DNA from: Ensifer sp. IC3342
Lineage (GTDB): Bacteria; Pseudomonadota; Alphaproteobacteria; Rhizobiales; Rhizobiaceae
Assembly: GCF_020193655.1 (NCBI RefSeq)
Contig: NZ_JADYVE010000020.1
Location: 20,297 to 84,296, forward strand
Length of the DNA: 64,000 nt
Direction: 5' to 3'
Shown here: positions 8,600 through 17,392 of the stretch, one piece after another
How the letters are laid out: the number at the start of each line of letters is the position of its first letter
How positions within the stretch are numbered: position 1 is the stretch's first letter
The notes under the pieces: model-generated
Databases searched by the model: none
The model's input: only the letters and a program-made list of their open reading frames with translations
What the model was told of the DNA's origin: nothing
Made by a program: the position numbers and the translations under genes

Positions 8600-9331
8600 T
8601 CATGCCTTGGCATATCTTGCACTGCGCTGTGCGCCGTCATCGCACTCCCCGTCCGCAAGAGCGATCAGCGCGTCCATTTTCAGGATGGCGATGGCGTGAC
8701 GCCCGACAGTCGCTATGACCCCGCTGCCGGCAAGCTTGGTGATAGTCCGCGAGACGGTTTCGATCGTCATGCCCAGATAGTCGGCAACATCGAGCCGTGT
8801 CATCGGCAGTTCGATGACCGGGCGCCGGTTCTCCGATTGGCCGCGTGCCATCATCAGCAGGAAACCGGCCACTTTTTCCTCGGCACTCCTACGCGACAGA
8901 AGAACCATCTGATCCTGGGCGGCCGCCATCTCGTCGCAGAGGCGGGAGAAAAGTTGCTCCCTCAGATGTGGCGCTCGCGCGCTTTCGCTTTCGAAACGAC
9001 GCCGCGAAAAGCGCCGCAGTTCGACGTGGGTGATGGCTTCCACCGTGTAGAGGTAGTGCTCCTTGAGCGAGACGCCGAGTAAATCTCCGGGCCGCAGGAA
9101 GCCGATGATGACACGACGGCCATCATTCAGAATCCTGACTGCCCGCAAGGTGCCTTCAACGACCTCAAAGATATGCCTCGCCTGATCCCCTTCCCAGAAG
9201 ACCGCGGCAGCCGGGGTGAAACGCTCGACCGGCTGCGCGTCGAAAAGCGACGAAAGGTCCTGCTTCTCGGCAGCGAACGGCACTGCAGCAGCGACACGTG
9301 ATTGATGTCCGGTGACGAGCTGAAGGCTCAT
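8600..9331 (-). CDS. Crp/Fnr family transcriptional regulator, FixK-like
   Basis: A 243-residue cyclic-nucleotide-binding-fold regulator. The effector domain includes FWEGDQARHIFEVVEGTLRA and FLRPGDLLGVS. The long dimer helix and HTH follow, ending LDVADYLGMTIETVSRTITK. The E-T-V-S-R recognition helix carries the Glu, Ser and Arg that read TTGA half-sites in FNR. There is no N-terminal cysteine cluster, so it resembles FixK rather than the Fe-S sensor FNR/FnrN. The start follows GGAGAA; a longer frame to 9352 lacks support. It is the obvious candidate, with its paralogue at 44276, to act on the TTGA-N6-TCAA boxes of the island. Its own promoter has a GTTACA palindrome instead. Confidence 0.93.
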   Translation of the reverse strand: MSLQLVTGHQSRVAAAVPFAAEKQDLSSLFDAQPVERFTPAAAVFWEGDQARHIFEVVEGTLRAVRILNDGRRVIIGFLRPGDLLGVSLKEHYLYTVEAITHVELRRFSRRRFESESARAPHLREQLFSRLCDEMAAAQDQMVLLSRRSAEEKVAGFLLMMARGQSENRRPVIELPMTRLDVADYLGMTIETVSRTITKLAGSGVIATVGRHAIAILKMDALIALADGECDDGAQRSARYAKA

Positions 9332-9423
9332 GAGAATTCTCCGTCTTTCCAAATTTGACGGAAAGATTTGGCCGGCGCTGCGTGACTCCAGGATGACTTT
9401 TGCGTCAACATATTCGCGAATTT

Positions 9424-9438
9424 GTTACAGTTTGTAAC
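9424..9438 (-). promoter_or_regulatory. GTTACA inverted repeat upstream of the first Crp/Fnr gene
   Basis: GTTACA-GTT-TGTAAC. Read on the minus strand it also forms two TGTnACAA units ten bases apart, the spacing of OmpR-type regulator sites. A related pair stands before the second Crp/Fnr gene at 44172-44187. Confidence 0.5.
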
Positions 9439-9574
9439 AGCTCCAAAGCAAACGGTGCGCCGTCATCTATAGTAATGGAGGTTTTCTCATGCGGTTGAGG
9501 CGACAGTAATATTAACAGTCGCCGATGAATAACCTCCCCGTTACCAGGGTGGTGGTATTTTATTCGCGATTATT

Positions 9575-9588
9575 TTGACTCGCCTCAA
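9575..9588 (+). promoter_or_regulatory. FNR/FixK box TTGACTCGCCTCAA upstream of two small genes
   Basis: Perfect TTGA-N6-TCAA, 63 bases before the 9652 start. Confidence 0.65.
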
Positions 9589-9651
9589 TGACCGATGCCC
9601 GCCCGTGCGCAATCAAACTCGCGCACAACTTCCGCATATTCGAGGTCTTGC

Positions 9652-9837
9652 ATGCCAGAAAAAAGATCACGACACGACACAGCCCGGGCGACTCATGGGG
9701 CAAGATTGGACCTAGATGCGATTGGACGCCGAACGGCACGCAAACGGCGTCGAGCGGAATTCATTGGGTTTCGCGTGTCCGGAAGCGCAGCGCCGGGCCT
9801 CCAGATCGCCGATCACCAAGAAACAGGAGGAGTGTAA
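9652..9837 (+). CDS. Small basic hypothetical protein (61 aa)
   Basis: Short frame beginning MPEKRSRHDTARATHG, very rich in Arg in its middle (GRRTARKRRRAEF). GAGG precedes the ATG with a six-base spacer, and an FNR/FixK box lies 63 bases upstream. Its stop at 9835 is followed after three bases by the start of the next small gene, whose ribosome site lies inside this one's end, suggesting a coupled pair. No family recognised; existence is supported only by promoter, ribosome site and spacing. Confidence 0.4.
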   Translation: MPEKRSRHDTARATHGARLDLDAIGRRTARKRRRAEFIGFRVSGSAAPGLQIADHQETGGV

Positions 9838-9840
9838 TTT

Positions 9841-10119
9841 ATGGCCGAGTCTGTTGCAGTTTCCGCGCTTACAACCCCTAACCAATTGACCTCTCCCGAT
9901 CCCGATTTCCGCGTCGAGAAAAAGCAGGAGCGGAGCTGGAGGATCAGCCTACTGTCACCACGGGCAAGGCACTGGTTCGAAGCAAACTTCGCCGAGGCTA
10001 GCCGGGAGGCACGTGTGCTCGAAACAAATCTTGCGGGGGCGAATGCCTTTATTCGCAAGGCGCGAAACTTCGGCTTCACGACGGAATATATCGGCCCGAT
10101 TGCGAAGTCCTATTTTTGA
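9841..10119 (+). CDS. Small hypothetical protein (92 aa)
   Basis: Begins right after a strong AGGAGGAG ribosome site. The 92 residues look soluble: a variable N-terminal 30, then ERSWRISLLSPRARHWFEAN and a helical stretch ending ARNFGFTTEYIGPIAKSYF. No known family recognised. It is the second gene of a likely two-gene unit behind the 9575 box. The tight spacing and strong translation signal make it more credible than its neighbour. Confidence 0.6.
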   Translation: MAESVAVSALTTPNQLTSPDPDFRVEKKQERSWRISLLSPRARHWFEANFAEASREARVLETNLAGANAFIRKARNFGFTTEYIGPIAKSYF

Positions 10120-10377
10120 GCACTTGACCTCAACGAACCGAACGCGACGGCATTATCATCATGGTCGCGACAATCACGGTAACTGCCACATCGCCCGAAA
10201 GGCGCCCAATCTCGGATCCTTGCAACCCGGACCAGCCAGTCAGATCGGGGCTGATCGTGCATGGTGTGGCAGCCCAAAGTGACCTTCTACTTCGCGTCAG
10301 AGCGTCATTTCAACCTCGCCGCCACACCCGTTCAACATCTAAGCGAACCAGAGCACAATACCTCTGTGCCTAACAGG

Positions 10378-10848
10378 CTAAGCGGAACGTAACCCCGAAC
10401 CTTTGATCCATCTGGAAAGCGTCAATCCATCTCTGAGGTTCAGGCCCATCAAAGTTAGGTTTGTGCCTCCGGCGATGAGTTCGATCGCCTGGACGATGTA
10501 AAACATCGTATCAAACTGACCCGTCGAGGCGCGGTTCGCGAGAAAGAACGCGCAGGGCACCAGCACGAGAATGCCATTGAGAGCGATAATGGGCATTCGA
10601 TTTTTCTTGGAGCGAACAAGCGACGATCTAGCCCTTCCCGCCAGTCTGAAGCCGGTTCCACCGACGGTGACCATCGAAGGGATCAGAATCAACATTCCCC
10701 AGAGAATGCCATTTTTGACAGCCGCAACTAGAACGTGATTGCCGGATAATTCCGACAGCGCCGTCGAAATCCAGAACGTTAAAATCGTTATGAACCCCAC
10801 GATCCCCGCACTCATGTGAACTCGTCGAAGAGTCAAGTATCTCGACAT
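10378..10848 (-). CDS. Four-helix membrane protein, unknown function
   Basis: A 156-residue inner-membrane protein with four predicted helices, around residues 12-33, 39-60, 85-103 and 112-133. Histidines sit at the start of helix one (RRVHMSAG) and after helix one (GNHVL), but there is no clear haem or metal pair. GGGAGG precedes the ATG at 10848, so the eight-codon extension to 10872 was rejected. A perfect FNR/FixK box lies 57 bases upstream. I do not recognise the family; small membrane proteins of this kind are common companions of respiratory or stress genes. Confidence 0.7.
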   Translation of the reverse strand: MSRYLTLRRVHMSAGIVGFITILTFWISTALSELSGNHVLVAAVKNGILWGMLILIPSMVTVGGTGFRLAGRARSSLVRSKKNRMPIIALNGILVLVPCAFFLANRASTGQFDTMFYIVQAIELIAGGTNLTLMGLNLRDGLTLSRWIKGSGLRSA

Positions 10849-10905
10849 CGCGTTGCCTCCCACTTCAATCAAGACACAGTGTGGCAGTCTTTATGGATGA
10901 GTGCC

Positions 10906-10919
10906 TTGACCATCATCAA
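10906..10919 (-). promoter_or_regulatory. FNR/FixK box TTGACCATCATCAA
   Basis: Perfect TTGA-N6-TCAA 57 bases before the four-helix membrane protein start. Confidence 0.75.
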
Positions 10920-11112
10920 AAGCGACTTACACCCCGGCAAGAATTGCCGCGTTTTGGATAATCTGGGATCCGATTACGTTACTGTTTATTACCATTGCCG
11001 CGACTGAACAGCGATTTCTAGCCCGCACCCCGTCTGTGTTTTGCGAGCTATAATATAAAGCAGTAGTAGTTCTTATCGGCCTCGCTGGCAGGTACGTGGG
11101 GAGGGTTTGTTG

Positions 11113-12471
11113 ATGGGGATTTTTCATCAATCCGACGCGAGCCGCTCGGTCCTGAACACCTCTGTTGAAAAGCTGTTCCGAGAATCGGAGTGTGAGGCCG
11201 AGTTTACGATCGGATGGGTTCGGATCACGTTGGCTCTTGCCCTGTTAGCGAGTGGTTTCCTGGTCTCCTCTGGGACAGTTGCGCTCACCGAGGAGTACAG
11301 CTTGAACCAACTTCGCGTCGCGGCGCTGACCACGGCTTCTGCCTTCTTGGCCCTCGGCATCACGTCGTTTCTCCTAGTTATTAGCCGCCGGTTCAGGCCA
11401 TGGATGGCATTCGTCCTCGTTACAGGCGACGCAGCGATTCTCGGCGCCAGCCTCTATTTTGCCTTAGACGGCATTGGCCTGAGCGGCAACTGGGTCGCAG
11501 CTATACCGACCATCTGGGCCCTCCCCCTTCTCCTCGCCGTCGGCGCGCTTCGATATCGGCCACTGGTTCAAATATGGGCCACCATGGCAACAATGATCGC
11601 TATGGTTGGCGTCGTTTCCGCGCTTGGCTTTCGCTTGTTCCTAACGGGCGTCGAGCCCCCGGCATCTCTCGGCGAGTTGGAAGCAAGCATTGGCCGCCTT
11701 TTTTCACTACCTCCTTATCTCATGCGGGCAGTCATGCTTACGCTGATGGGCTTCACAACGGCATTAGCAATGGTGCGTTCGCGGCGCCTTCTCATGCGCG
11801 TGGTCAGCGAGACGGCCAGGCGCGCAAACCTTGCTCGCTTCTTGCCTGCCGAGATCGCGCCATTGGTGGGAGAGAATGATGTGGCTACGTGGCGGCAGGG
11901 CCGCCGCCAGCAGGGCGCTATCCTGTTCATCGACATACGGGGGTTCACGGCCTATGCCGAGAAACTGGATCCAGCGAGGCTGTCCGTCTTCATCTCCTCC
12001 TTTCGGCGACGCGTCATGCGTGCAACGGAGGCATCCGGCGGTGTGATCGACAAGTTCATTGGCGATGGTGCTCTTGTTGTGTTCGGCATTCCAGAACCCC
12101 AGAGTGATGATTGCGCCCGCGCTGTAGCCTGCGCTCACCGGCTTCTCGCTCTCGTAGATCAGTGGAACGTCAAACGGGGATTCGATCCGCCTATCCGGGT
12201 GGGGATCGGCATCCATAGCGGTGAAATGTATTGCGGACTTGTCGGCGACGAGCATCGAATTGAGTTCACAGTCCTTGGCGACACGGTAAATGTGGCTGCC
12301 AAGATTGAACAGGCTACCAAGCGGTTCAATACCTCACTGCTTGCCTCAGAGACTGTGGTGATGCAGGCCGGGCAACAACGCTCGTGGGGGGAGGTCGGTC
12401 GAGAACCGCTGGGAGGGCGTGGCGAGCACGTGGCGATCTTTGCCTACACGGGGACTGGGCCTACCGACTGA
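11113..12471 (+). CDS. Class III adenylate/guanylate cyclase with N-terminal membrane domain
   Basis: A 452-residue membrane enzyme predicted to make a cyclic nucleotide from ATP or GTP. The N-terminal half (about 25-225) contains roughly six hydrophobic helices. The catalytic domain starts at GAILFIDIRGFTAYAE, holding the first metal Asp; the second is in IDKFIGDGALVVFG. VLGDTVNVAAKIEQ carries the usual Asn of the transition-state site. GGGAGGG precedes the ATG at 11113; TTG codons at 11107 and 11110 are less likely. No FNR box was found. Two Crp-family proteins are encoded in the island, but they have FNR-type HTH motifs, so a direct cAMP link is only a possibility. Confidence 0.9.
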   Translation: MGIFHQSDASRSVLNTSVEKLFRESECEAEFTIGWVRITLALALLASGFLVSSGTVALTEEYSLNQLRVAALTTASAFLALGITSFLLVISRRFRPWMAFVLVTGDAAILGASLYFALDGIGLSGNWVAAIPTIWALPLLLAVGALRYRPLVQIWATMATMIAMVGVVSALGFRLFLTGVEPPASLGELEASIGRLFSLPPYLMRAVMLTLMGFTTALAMVRSRRLLMRVVSETARRANLARFLPAEIAPLVGENDVATWRQGRRQQGAILFIDIRGFTAYAEKLDPARLSVFISSFRRRVMRATEASGGVIDKFIGDGALVVFGIPEPQSDDCARAVACAHRLLALVDQWNVKRGFDPPIRVGIGIHSGEMYCGLVGDEHRIEFTVLGDTVNVAAKIEQATKRFNTSLLASETVVMQAGQQRSWGEVGREPLGGRGEHVAIFAYTGTGPTD

Positions 12472-12536
12472 AGCCCGAGGCAGGTGAGCCGCTTCCTGAC
12501 GCGGATCACAGTGCGGCCGCGGCGCCTCGACGGGCG

Positions 12537-14423
12537 TCACCGGCGATTGACCATTCGCGCGCCGGTTTTCGATCCGGCCGTCCGACCGGGAGACACAGTC
12601 GCACCGCCTTTGGTTGTCTCGGCCCTCTTGCTGCCGTCGCGAAGCAACGGGGGAAAGTCCAGCGGAGTGATCGTTTCGCGCTCGAGCAGCAGCTTTGCTC
12701 CCGCCTTGAGCTCGCCCATGCACCCCTGCAGTATCGCCTTGGCGCCTTGGTAGGCGTCGTCGATCATCATGCGCACCGCAAGATCGATTTCGCGCGCGGT
12801 CGTTTCCGAATAATCCTTCTGCCGCGGCGCAACTGGACCATCGCCGAGCCATTGCAGCCTTTGCTCTTCGAGCACAACCTGGCCAACCTGCGGGCTCATG
12901 CCGAAGCGAACGACGCTTTGCCGCGCCACATCGGTGGCCTTGGCAAGGTCGTCCGCCGCACCGGTCGAGACTTCGCCATAAATAACCTCTTCAGCCGCCC
13001 GGCCGGCGAGCAGTGCTGTCATGCGTTCCTTGAGTTCACTCGACGTGATGAGGAAGCGATCATCGGTGGGGCGCTGCAATGTGTAGCCAAGCGCCCCGAT
13101 CGAGCGGGGAATGATCGACACCTTCTGCACTGGATCCGTCTTCGAGAGCTTCGAGGCGACCAATGCGTGACCCATTTCGTGATAGGCGACCCGCTCGCGT
13201 TCGTCGGGCTTCAGCAGGCGGCTCTTGCGCTCCGAACCGGCGACGATGCGCTCGACCGCGTTGTTGAAGTCCTCGATCGCCACCCGCTCGGCGCCGCGTC
13301 GCGTCGCGACGATCGCGGCTTCGTTCACCAGGTTGGCGAGATCGGCGCCAGTGAATCCCGGCGTCATGTCTGCGATCTCCTCCACATGCACTCCCTCCGC
13401 GATCGCGACATTTGCCATGTGGACTTTGAGGATTGCTGCCCTGCCGTTTCGATCCGGGCGGTCAATGACTACCTGGCGGTCGAAGCGGCCTGCGCGCAGA
13501 AGGGCTGGATCAAGGATCTCCGGACGGTTGGTCGCAGCCAGGAGCACGATGCCGACACGCGGATCGAAGCCGTCAAGTTCGGCCAGCAATTGATTGAGCG
13601 TCTGCTCCTTCTCGTCGCCGCCGCCATAGCCGGTGAAGGGGCTGCGGGCGCGGCCGAGCGCGTCGAGTTCATCAATGAAGATGATGCAGGGAGCGGCCTG
13701 TCGCGCCTGATCGAAAAGATCCCGCACGCGGGCGGCGCCCACGCCAACGAAGAGCTCGACGAATTCCGAGCCGGAAATCGAGAAAAAAGGCACGCCGGCC
13801 TCGCCCGCAACCGCGCGCGCCATCAGCGTCTTGCCCGTACCCGGCGGTCCGACGAGCAGAATCCCTTTGGGAATATGCGCGCCGAGGCGGCTGTATTTCG
13901 CCTGGTTCTTCAGAAAGGCGACCACCTCCTGCAACTCAGCCTTCGCCTCGTCCACGCCAGCCACATCGTCAAAGGTCACACCCGTCTGCCGCTCGAGGTA
14001 AACCTTGGCCTTTGACTTTCCGATATTGACGAGGCCTCCGCGCTCGGCGACGCCCTGAAAGAGCAGGAACCAAAGCCCCAGGAAAACCAGCAATGGGAAG
14101 ATCCAGGAAAGCAGCGTCATCGCCCAACTGCTGTCGGTCCCGCCCGACACCTTTGCACCGGCCTTCTCGAAGACCTCGGCCAGCGAAGGATCGACACGAT
14201 GCGCGACGAAGTACTTCTTTCCCGCCTCCGGCTGCTTGAACTCTCCCTCAATCAAGGACTCTGTCACGACGACCGACGCGATCCTGCCGTCCTGCGCCGC
14301 CTGCAAGGCGTCCGAATAACTGAGCTGCGCGACGTCGCGATAGCTCAGCCAGAATTCAAAGGTTCCGATCAACAGGAGTGCGGCGAGCAAATAGCCGATA
14401 TTGAAAACCCATTTCGTATTCAT
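12537..14423 (-). CDS. ftsH: ATP-dependent zinc metalloprotease FtsH
   Basis: A 628-residue membrane protease that unfolds and degrades membrane and regulatory proteins. Two N-terminal helices (about 6-24 and 100-120) flank a small periplasmic domain. The AAA module has Walker A GPPGTGKT, Walker B IIFIDELDALG and the second-region-of-homology ATNRPEILDPALLRAGRFDR. The Zn site is HEMGHALVASKL. The ATG at 14423 is chosen because the FNR/FixK box lies only 18 bases before the alternative 14465 start, too close for a transcribed ribosome site. Such accessory FtsH copies supplement a chromosomal one, so this is probably a hypoxia-induced paralogue; that is inference. Confidence 0.95.
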   Translation of the reverse strand: MNTKWVFNIGYLLAALLLIGTFEFWLSYRDVAQLSYSDALQAAQDGRIASVVVTESLIEGEFKQPEAGKKYFVAHRVDPSLAEVFEKAGAKVSGGTDSSWAMTLLSWIFPLLVFLGLWFLLFQGVAERGGLVNIGKSKAKVYLERQTGVTFDDVAGVDEAKAELQEVVAFLKNQAKYSRLGAHIPKGILLVGPPGTGKTLMARAVAGEAGVPFFSISGSEFVELFVGVGAARVRDLFDQARQAAPCIIFIDELDALGRARSPFTGYGGGDEKEQTLNQLLAELDGFDPRVGIVLLAATNRPEILDPALLRAGRFDRQVVIDRPDRNGRAAILKVHMANVAIAEGVHVEEIADMTPGFTGADLANLVNEAAIVATRRGAERVAIEDFNNAVERIVAGSERKSRLLKPDERERVAYHEMGHALVASKLSKTDPVQKVSIIPRSIGALGYTLQRPTDDRFLITSSELKERMTALLAGRAAEEVIYGEVSTGAADDLAKATDVARQSVVRFGMSPQVGQVVLEEQRLQWLGDGPVAPRQKDYSETTAREIDLAVRMMIDDAYQGAKAILQGCMGELKAGAKLLLERETITPLDFPPLLRDGSKRAETTKGGATVSPGRTAGSKTGARMVNRR

Positions 14424-14483
14424 CGGCCGACTTCCGGTTTCATTCGCTGCAAACGAGCGTTTCATGCCTCACGGCGCGCTGCC

Positions 14484-14497
14484 TTGACCCGTGTCAA
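14484..14497 (-). promoter_or_regulatory. FNR/FixK box TTGACCCGTGTCAA upstream of ftsH
   Basis: Perfect TTGA-N6-TCAA 60 bases before the chosen ftsH start. Back to back with the usp box at 14542. Confidence 0.8.
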
Positions 14498-14541
14498 ACT
14501 CGGGGAGCTTGGCTCAAAGTGACGGAAGCCGCCGCGGCCCT

Positions 14542-14555
14542 TTGACGAGAGTCAA
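14542..14555 (+). promoter_or_regulatory. FNR/FixK box TTGACGAGAGTCAA upstream of usp
   Basis: Perfect TTGA-N6-TCAA 49 bases before the Usp start. Confidence 0.8.
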
Positions 14556-14604
14556 TGCCTTCCGCCGGAATTGCCCGATACTGTGCTGAAATGGAGGAAG
14601 TGCC

Positions 14605-15126
14605 ATGACCGAGCGCATTCTTGTCGCAACCGATGGATCCGACAAAGCGGGAGAAGCTGTGGCGATGGCGGCGAACATAGCCAAAGCTCTCGGAGCGAGA
14701 CTCTCGATCCTTCACGTCATCCTGCACGGGCTGAGGGCCGAGGAGGCGAGCCGTCTCGCCGAGCCAGAGCATCTCGTGCGCCGTGTGTCGGCCGTGACTA
14801 TGCCGCAGTTAGAGCGAGTTCCCAGCTCGATGGGCGAGTTTCTCCGTGCCTCGCAAGGCGACATCGGAGAAATGGTTTCGGTCTTGGGTGACCGGATTGC
14901 CGAGGATGCTGCGGATATTGCCCGGAGCATCGGCGTCAGTAGCGTGGAGACGCGCGTCGAGCCCGGCGCCTACGCTGACACAATCCTTCAGGTCGCTGAG
15001 GAAATCGGTGCGGACATGATTGTCGTCGGAAGTCGCGGGCTCGGGCGGTTGAGGGGCATGCTGGTCGGAAGCGTGTCGCAAAAGATCGTCCAGCATGCAC
15101 ATTGCTCTGTGCTGGTGGTACGCTGA
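14605..15126 (+). CDS. Universal stress protein (UspA family), single domain
   Basis: A 173-residue Usp fold protein starting ERILVATDGSDKAGEAV, with the nucleotide-binding loop in VVGSRGLGRLRGMLVGSVSQ near the C-terminus. It thus belongs to the ATP-binding UspFG-like type. An insertion of about 40 residues separates strand 2 from the rest. GGAGG precedes the ATG, and the FNR/FixK box is 49 bases upstream, arranged divergently from ftsH. It is one of four Usp genes here (also 23610, 30603 and 47619, which have two domains each). The exact client process is unknown. Confidence 0.93.
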   Translation: MTERILVATDGSDKAGEAVAMAANIAKALGARLSILHVILHGLRAEEASRLAEPEHLVRRVSAVTMPQLERVPSSMGEFLRASQGDIGEMVSVLGDRIAEDAADIARSIGVSSVETRVEPGAYADTILQVAEEIGADMIVVGSRGLGRLRGMLVGSVSQKIVQHAHCSVLVVR

Positions 15127-15288
15127 ACGTCTCGTGACGCCGGGCCCGTACAGCAGGTTTCCAAAATCGTAGCCGATTTAAGGAAAGATGCTGCAGTTCA
15201 AAGGTCGCTATAGGAGTTGGAAAAGGGCACGAGCCATAGCCCGCTCTTCGCAAAAGCAACCCCACAGCGGTGCCTTTAAGAGCTTGAG

Positions 15289-16626
15289 ATGACCGCAACC
15301 GCCCTCTTCACCGATCTCTATGAACTGACGATGCTGGATGCCTATCACTCGCTCAGCATGGACGACGTCGCCGTCTTCAGCCTGTTTGTGAGAAAGCTTC
15401 CGCCGGAGAGAAATTTCCTTGTCGCCTGCGGGGTCGAAGAGCTTCTGGATGACATCGAGGAGTTGCGCTTTCACGAGGATGATATCGCCCATCTCGTTTC
15501 GCTTGGCAGATTTAGGCCGGAGTTCCTGGATTGGCTAAGGTCCTTTCGCTTCAGCGGCGAGATTTTTGCCGTGGCTGAGGGCACCCCCGTATTTGCCAAC
15601 GAGCCGATCTTGGAGGTTATCGCCCCGATCGCAGAGGGACAGTTGCTCGAAACGCTCATCCTCAACCAGATCGGTTTTCAAACCGTGATCGCGTCGAAAG
15701 CGGCGCGGATCGTAGAGGCTGCGAATGGTCGCGCTGTCGTGGACTTCGGGAGCCGGCGCGCCCATGGCATGGACGCGGCCATCAAGGGAGCCCGTGCCGC
15801 CTATCTTGCCGGAGTTTCGGCTACATCGAACGTGGAGGCTGGTCGGCGCTACGGCATTCCGGTCGCTGGAACGGTCGCCCACAGCTTCGTCCAGGCTTTT
15901 CCAAACGAGATGGAGTCGTTTCGCCGTTTGTCCGAACGTTTCCCTGAAACAACATTGCTCGTTGACACCTACGACACCATCGTCGGCGTCCGGACTGTTG
16001 TGAACCTTGCCAGGAAAATGAAATCTGCGTTCAAGGTGCGGGCCATAAGGCTGGATTCCGGCGACCTGCTCGAACTGTCCCGAGAATCGAGAAGGCTCCT
16101 CGACGAGGGCGGGTTGCAACACGTGAAGATCTTCGCCAGCGGCGGCCTCGATGAATGGAGCATTGAAGGTCTCTTGCGTGCCGGCGCGCCGATCGACGCG
16201 TTTGGTGTCGGCACGGACATGATGGTGTCGCCAGACGCGGCCGCCCTTGATATCGCCTATAAGTTGACGGAATATGCTGGCATTGGCCGCATGAAGCTTT
16301 CCGCGAACAAGGTCACGCTCCCCGGGCGCAAGCAGGCCTTTCGTCACATACGTAACGGCGCCGCGGTTGGAGACACTATTGGCCGCGGCTACGAGGACCT
16401 AAGCGGGCGACGGCTTCTCGAGCCTGTCATGACGGAAGGCCGGCGAATGAGGGCGTGCAAGTCATTGGCAACCATCGCGGACGAAACCCGCATGTTAATC
16501 CGCGAGCTGCCCCCACACTTGCGGGCGTTGAAGCACGCCGCGCTTGCCTATCCGATTCACATCAGCAGCGAGCTCGCCGATTATGAAGCGCAGACGCGGC
16601 GCCGTCTTACCGCCTCGAAACGCTGA
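15289..16626 (+). CDS. pncB: Nicotinate phosphoribosyltransferase
   Basis: A 445-residue enzyme making nicotinate mononucleotide from nicotinate and PRPP, the entry to NAD salvage. It opens with ALFTDLYELTM, the substrate-pocket signature, and carries VDFGSRRAHGMDAA and GTVAHSFVQAFPNE. The phosphate-binding region follows at AIRLDSGDL, IFASGGLDEWSI and FGVGTDMMVS. It follows the usp gene by 162 bases with no box of its own, so read-through is plausible. A ruined NAD kinase gene lies just downstream on the other strand and PRPP synthetase is 5 kb away. The mycobacterial pncB2 is likewise a hypoxia-regulon gene. Confidence 0.94.
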   Translation: MTATALFTDLYELTMLDAYHSLSMDDVAVFSLFVRKLPPERNFLVACGVEELLDDIEELRFHEDDIAHLVSLGRFRPEFLDWLRSFRFSGEIFAVAEGTPVFANEPILEVIAPIAEGQLLETLILNQIGFQTVIASKAARIVEAANGRAVVDFGSRRAHGMDAAIKGARAAYLAGVSATSNVEAGRRYGIPVAGTVAHSFVQAFPNEMESFRRLSERFPETTLLVDTYDTIVGVRTVVNLARKMKSAFKVRAIRLDSGDLLELSRESRRLLDEGGLQHVKIFASGGLDEWSIEGLLRAGAPIDAFGVGTDMMVSPDAAALDIAYKLTEYAGIGRMKLSANKVTLPGRKQAFRHIRNGAAVGDTIGRGYEDLSGRRLLEPVMTEGRRMRACKSLATIADETRMLIRELPPHLRALKHAALAYPIHISSELADYEAQTRRRLTASKR

Positions 16627-16809
16627 AGGCATGTGGATACTTCTCTCGCACTCATGCGGGCGCGCTCACATGCAGGCTGGTCTGTGAAATTGGAAAGACT
16701 TCCATGCAAGCCCGGCCCCAACCACTGCGGCATGACAGGAGATCCTCGTTCCCTGAACGACTTCGTCATCCCCTCCTCAATTCCAGCCTGTCAGGTCGAG
16801 TGTGATACC

Positions 16810-17268
16810 TCATGACAGGAGTTCGGGGCGCGCCAAAATACCGCTCTCAGCTTCCCGATCGAAGAGCAGGGTCACCGTGTGGTCGCGACAGCAAAACAAA
16901 AGGGCTCGACGAACATTCGGGACGGTGCCAATCGCTGTCTCCATGCGCACCGGATGATGAGTGGGCTCGATGACCTCCACATCGAGGATGGCAGCCATCC
17001 AGGACCACGTGAGACCAGTCGGGCGGATGGCAATGCCTGTCAGTACCAGAAGGATGAGCCGAGGGGCAGACGTGGACCGCCAAGTGAACGACTGTAGGCT
17101 GTGCTGCCGAGTGGCGTCGCCACAATAAAGCCATCCCCGGTAATGACGACCGGATCCTGCTGCCCGTGGACGGCAACTTGTAACAGCGGTTTGGCTGTAC
17201 CGTCGCACAAGTTCCTTCAGCGCCGTCTGAGCGGTTGACCTCGGCGATGCCAGGAATGCGATCTTCAT
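16810..17268 (-). pseudogene. NAD kinase, degraded
   Basis: The minus strand starts with an intact NAD-kinase N-terminus, MKIAFLASPRSTAQTALKEL. It then jumps to the middle of the protein in another frame (VAVHGQQDPVVITGDGFIVA, then TPLGSTAYSRSLGGPRLPLG). After a further shift it continues VLTGIAIRPTG and VEVIEPTHHPVRMETAIG. About a hundred residues holding the GGDG motif region are missing and at least two frameshifts are present, so no active kinase can be made. The catalytic fold pieces are unmistakable. Its position next to pncB suggests a former NAD/NADP pair. Confidence 0.85.
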
Positions 17269-17392
17269 GGTCGAACTTTCAATTTGGCCGCGTCAGAGCC
17301 GCAGCCGGCGCACTTCATCAAGAGCGGCTGAGCGGCAGCCGAGGGACGAAAACAAATTCGATGAGCTACCCGCGCGACGGTCCTTGAGCCCT

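Noticed and set aside
9588..9881. 97-codon plus-strand frame overlapping the small-gene pair
   Set aside because: Begins inside the box region, has no ribosome site, and competes with two frames that do.
12384..14015. 543-codon plus-strand open frame opposite ftsH
   Set aside because: Exact antisense of the FtsH gene; the translation is low-complexity and Arg/Asp-rich, as expected from high-GC codon bias.
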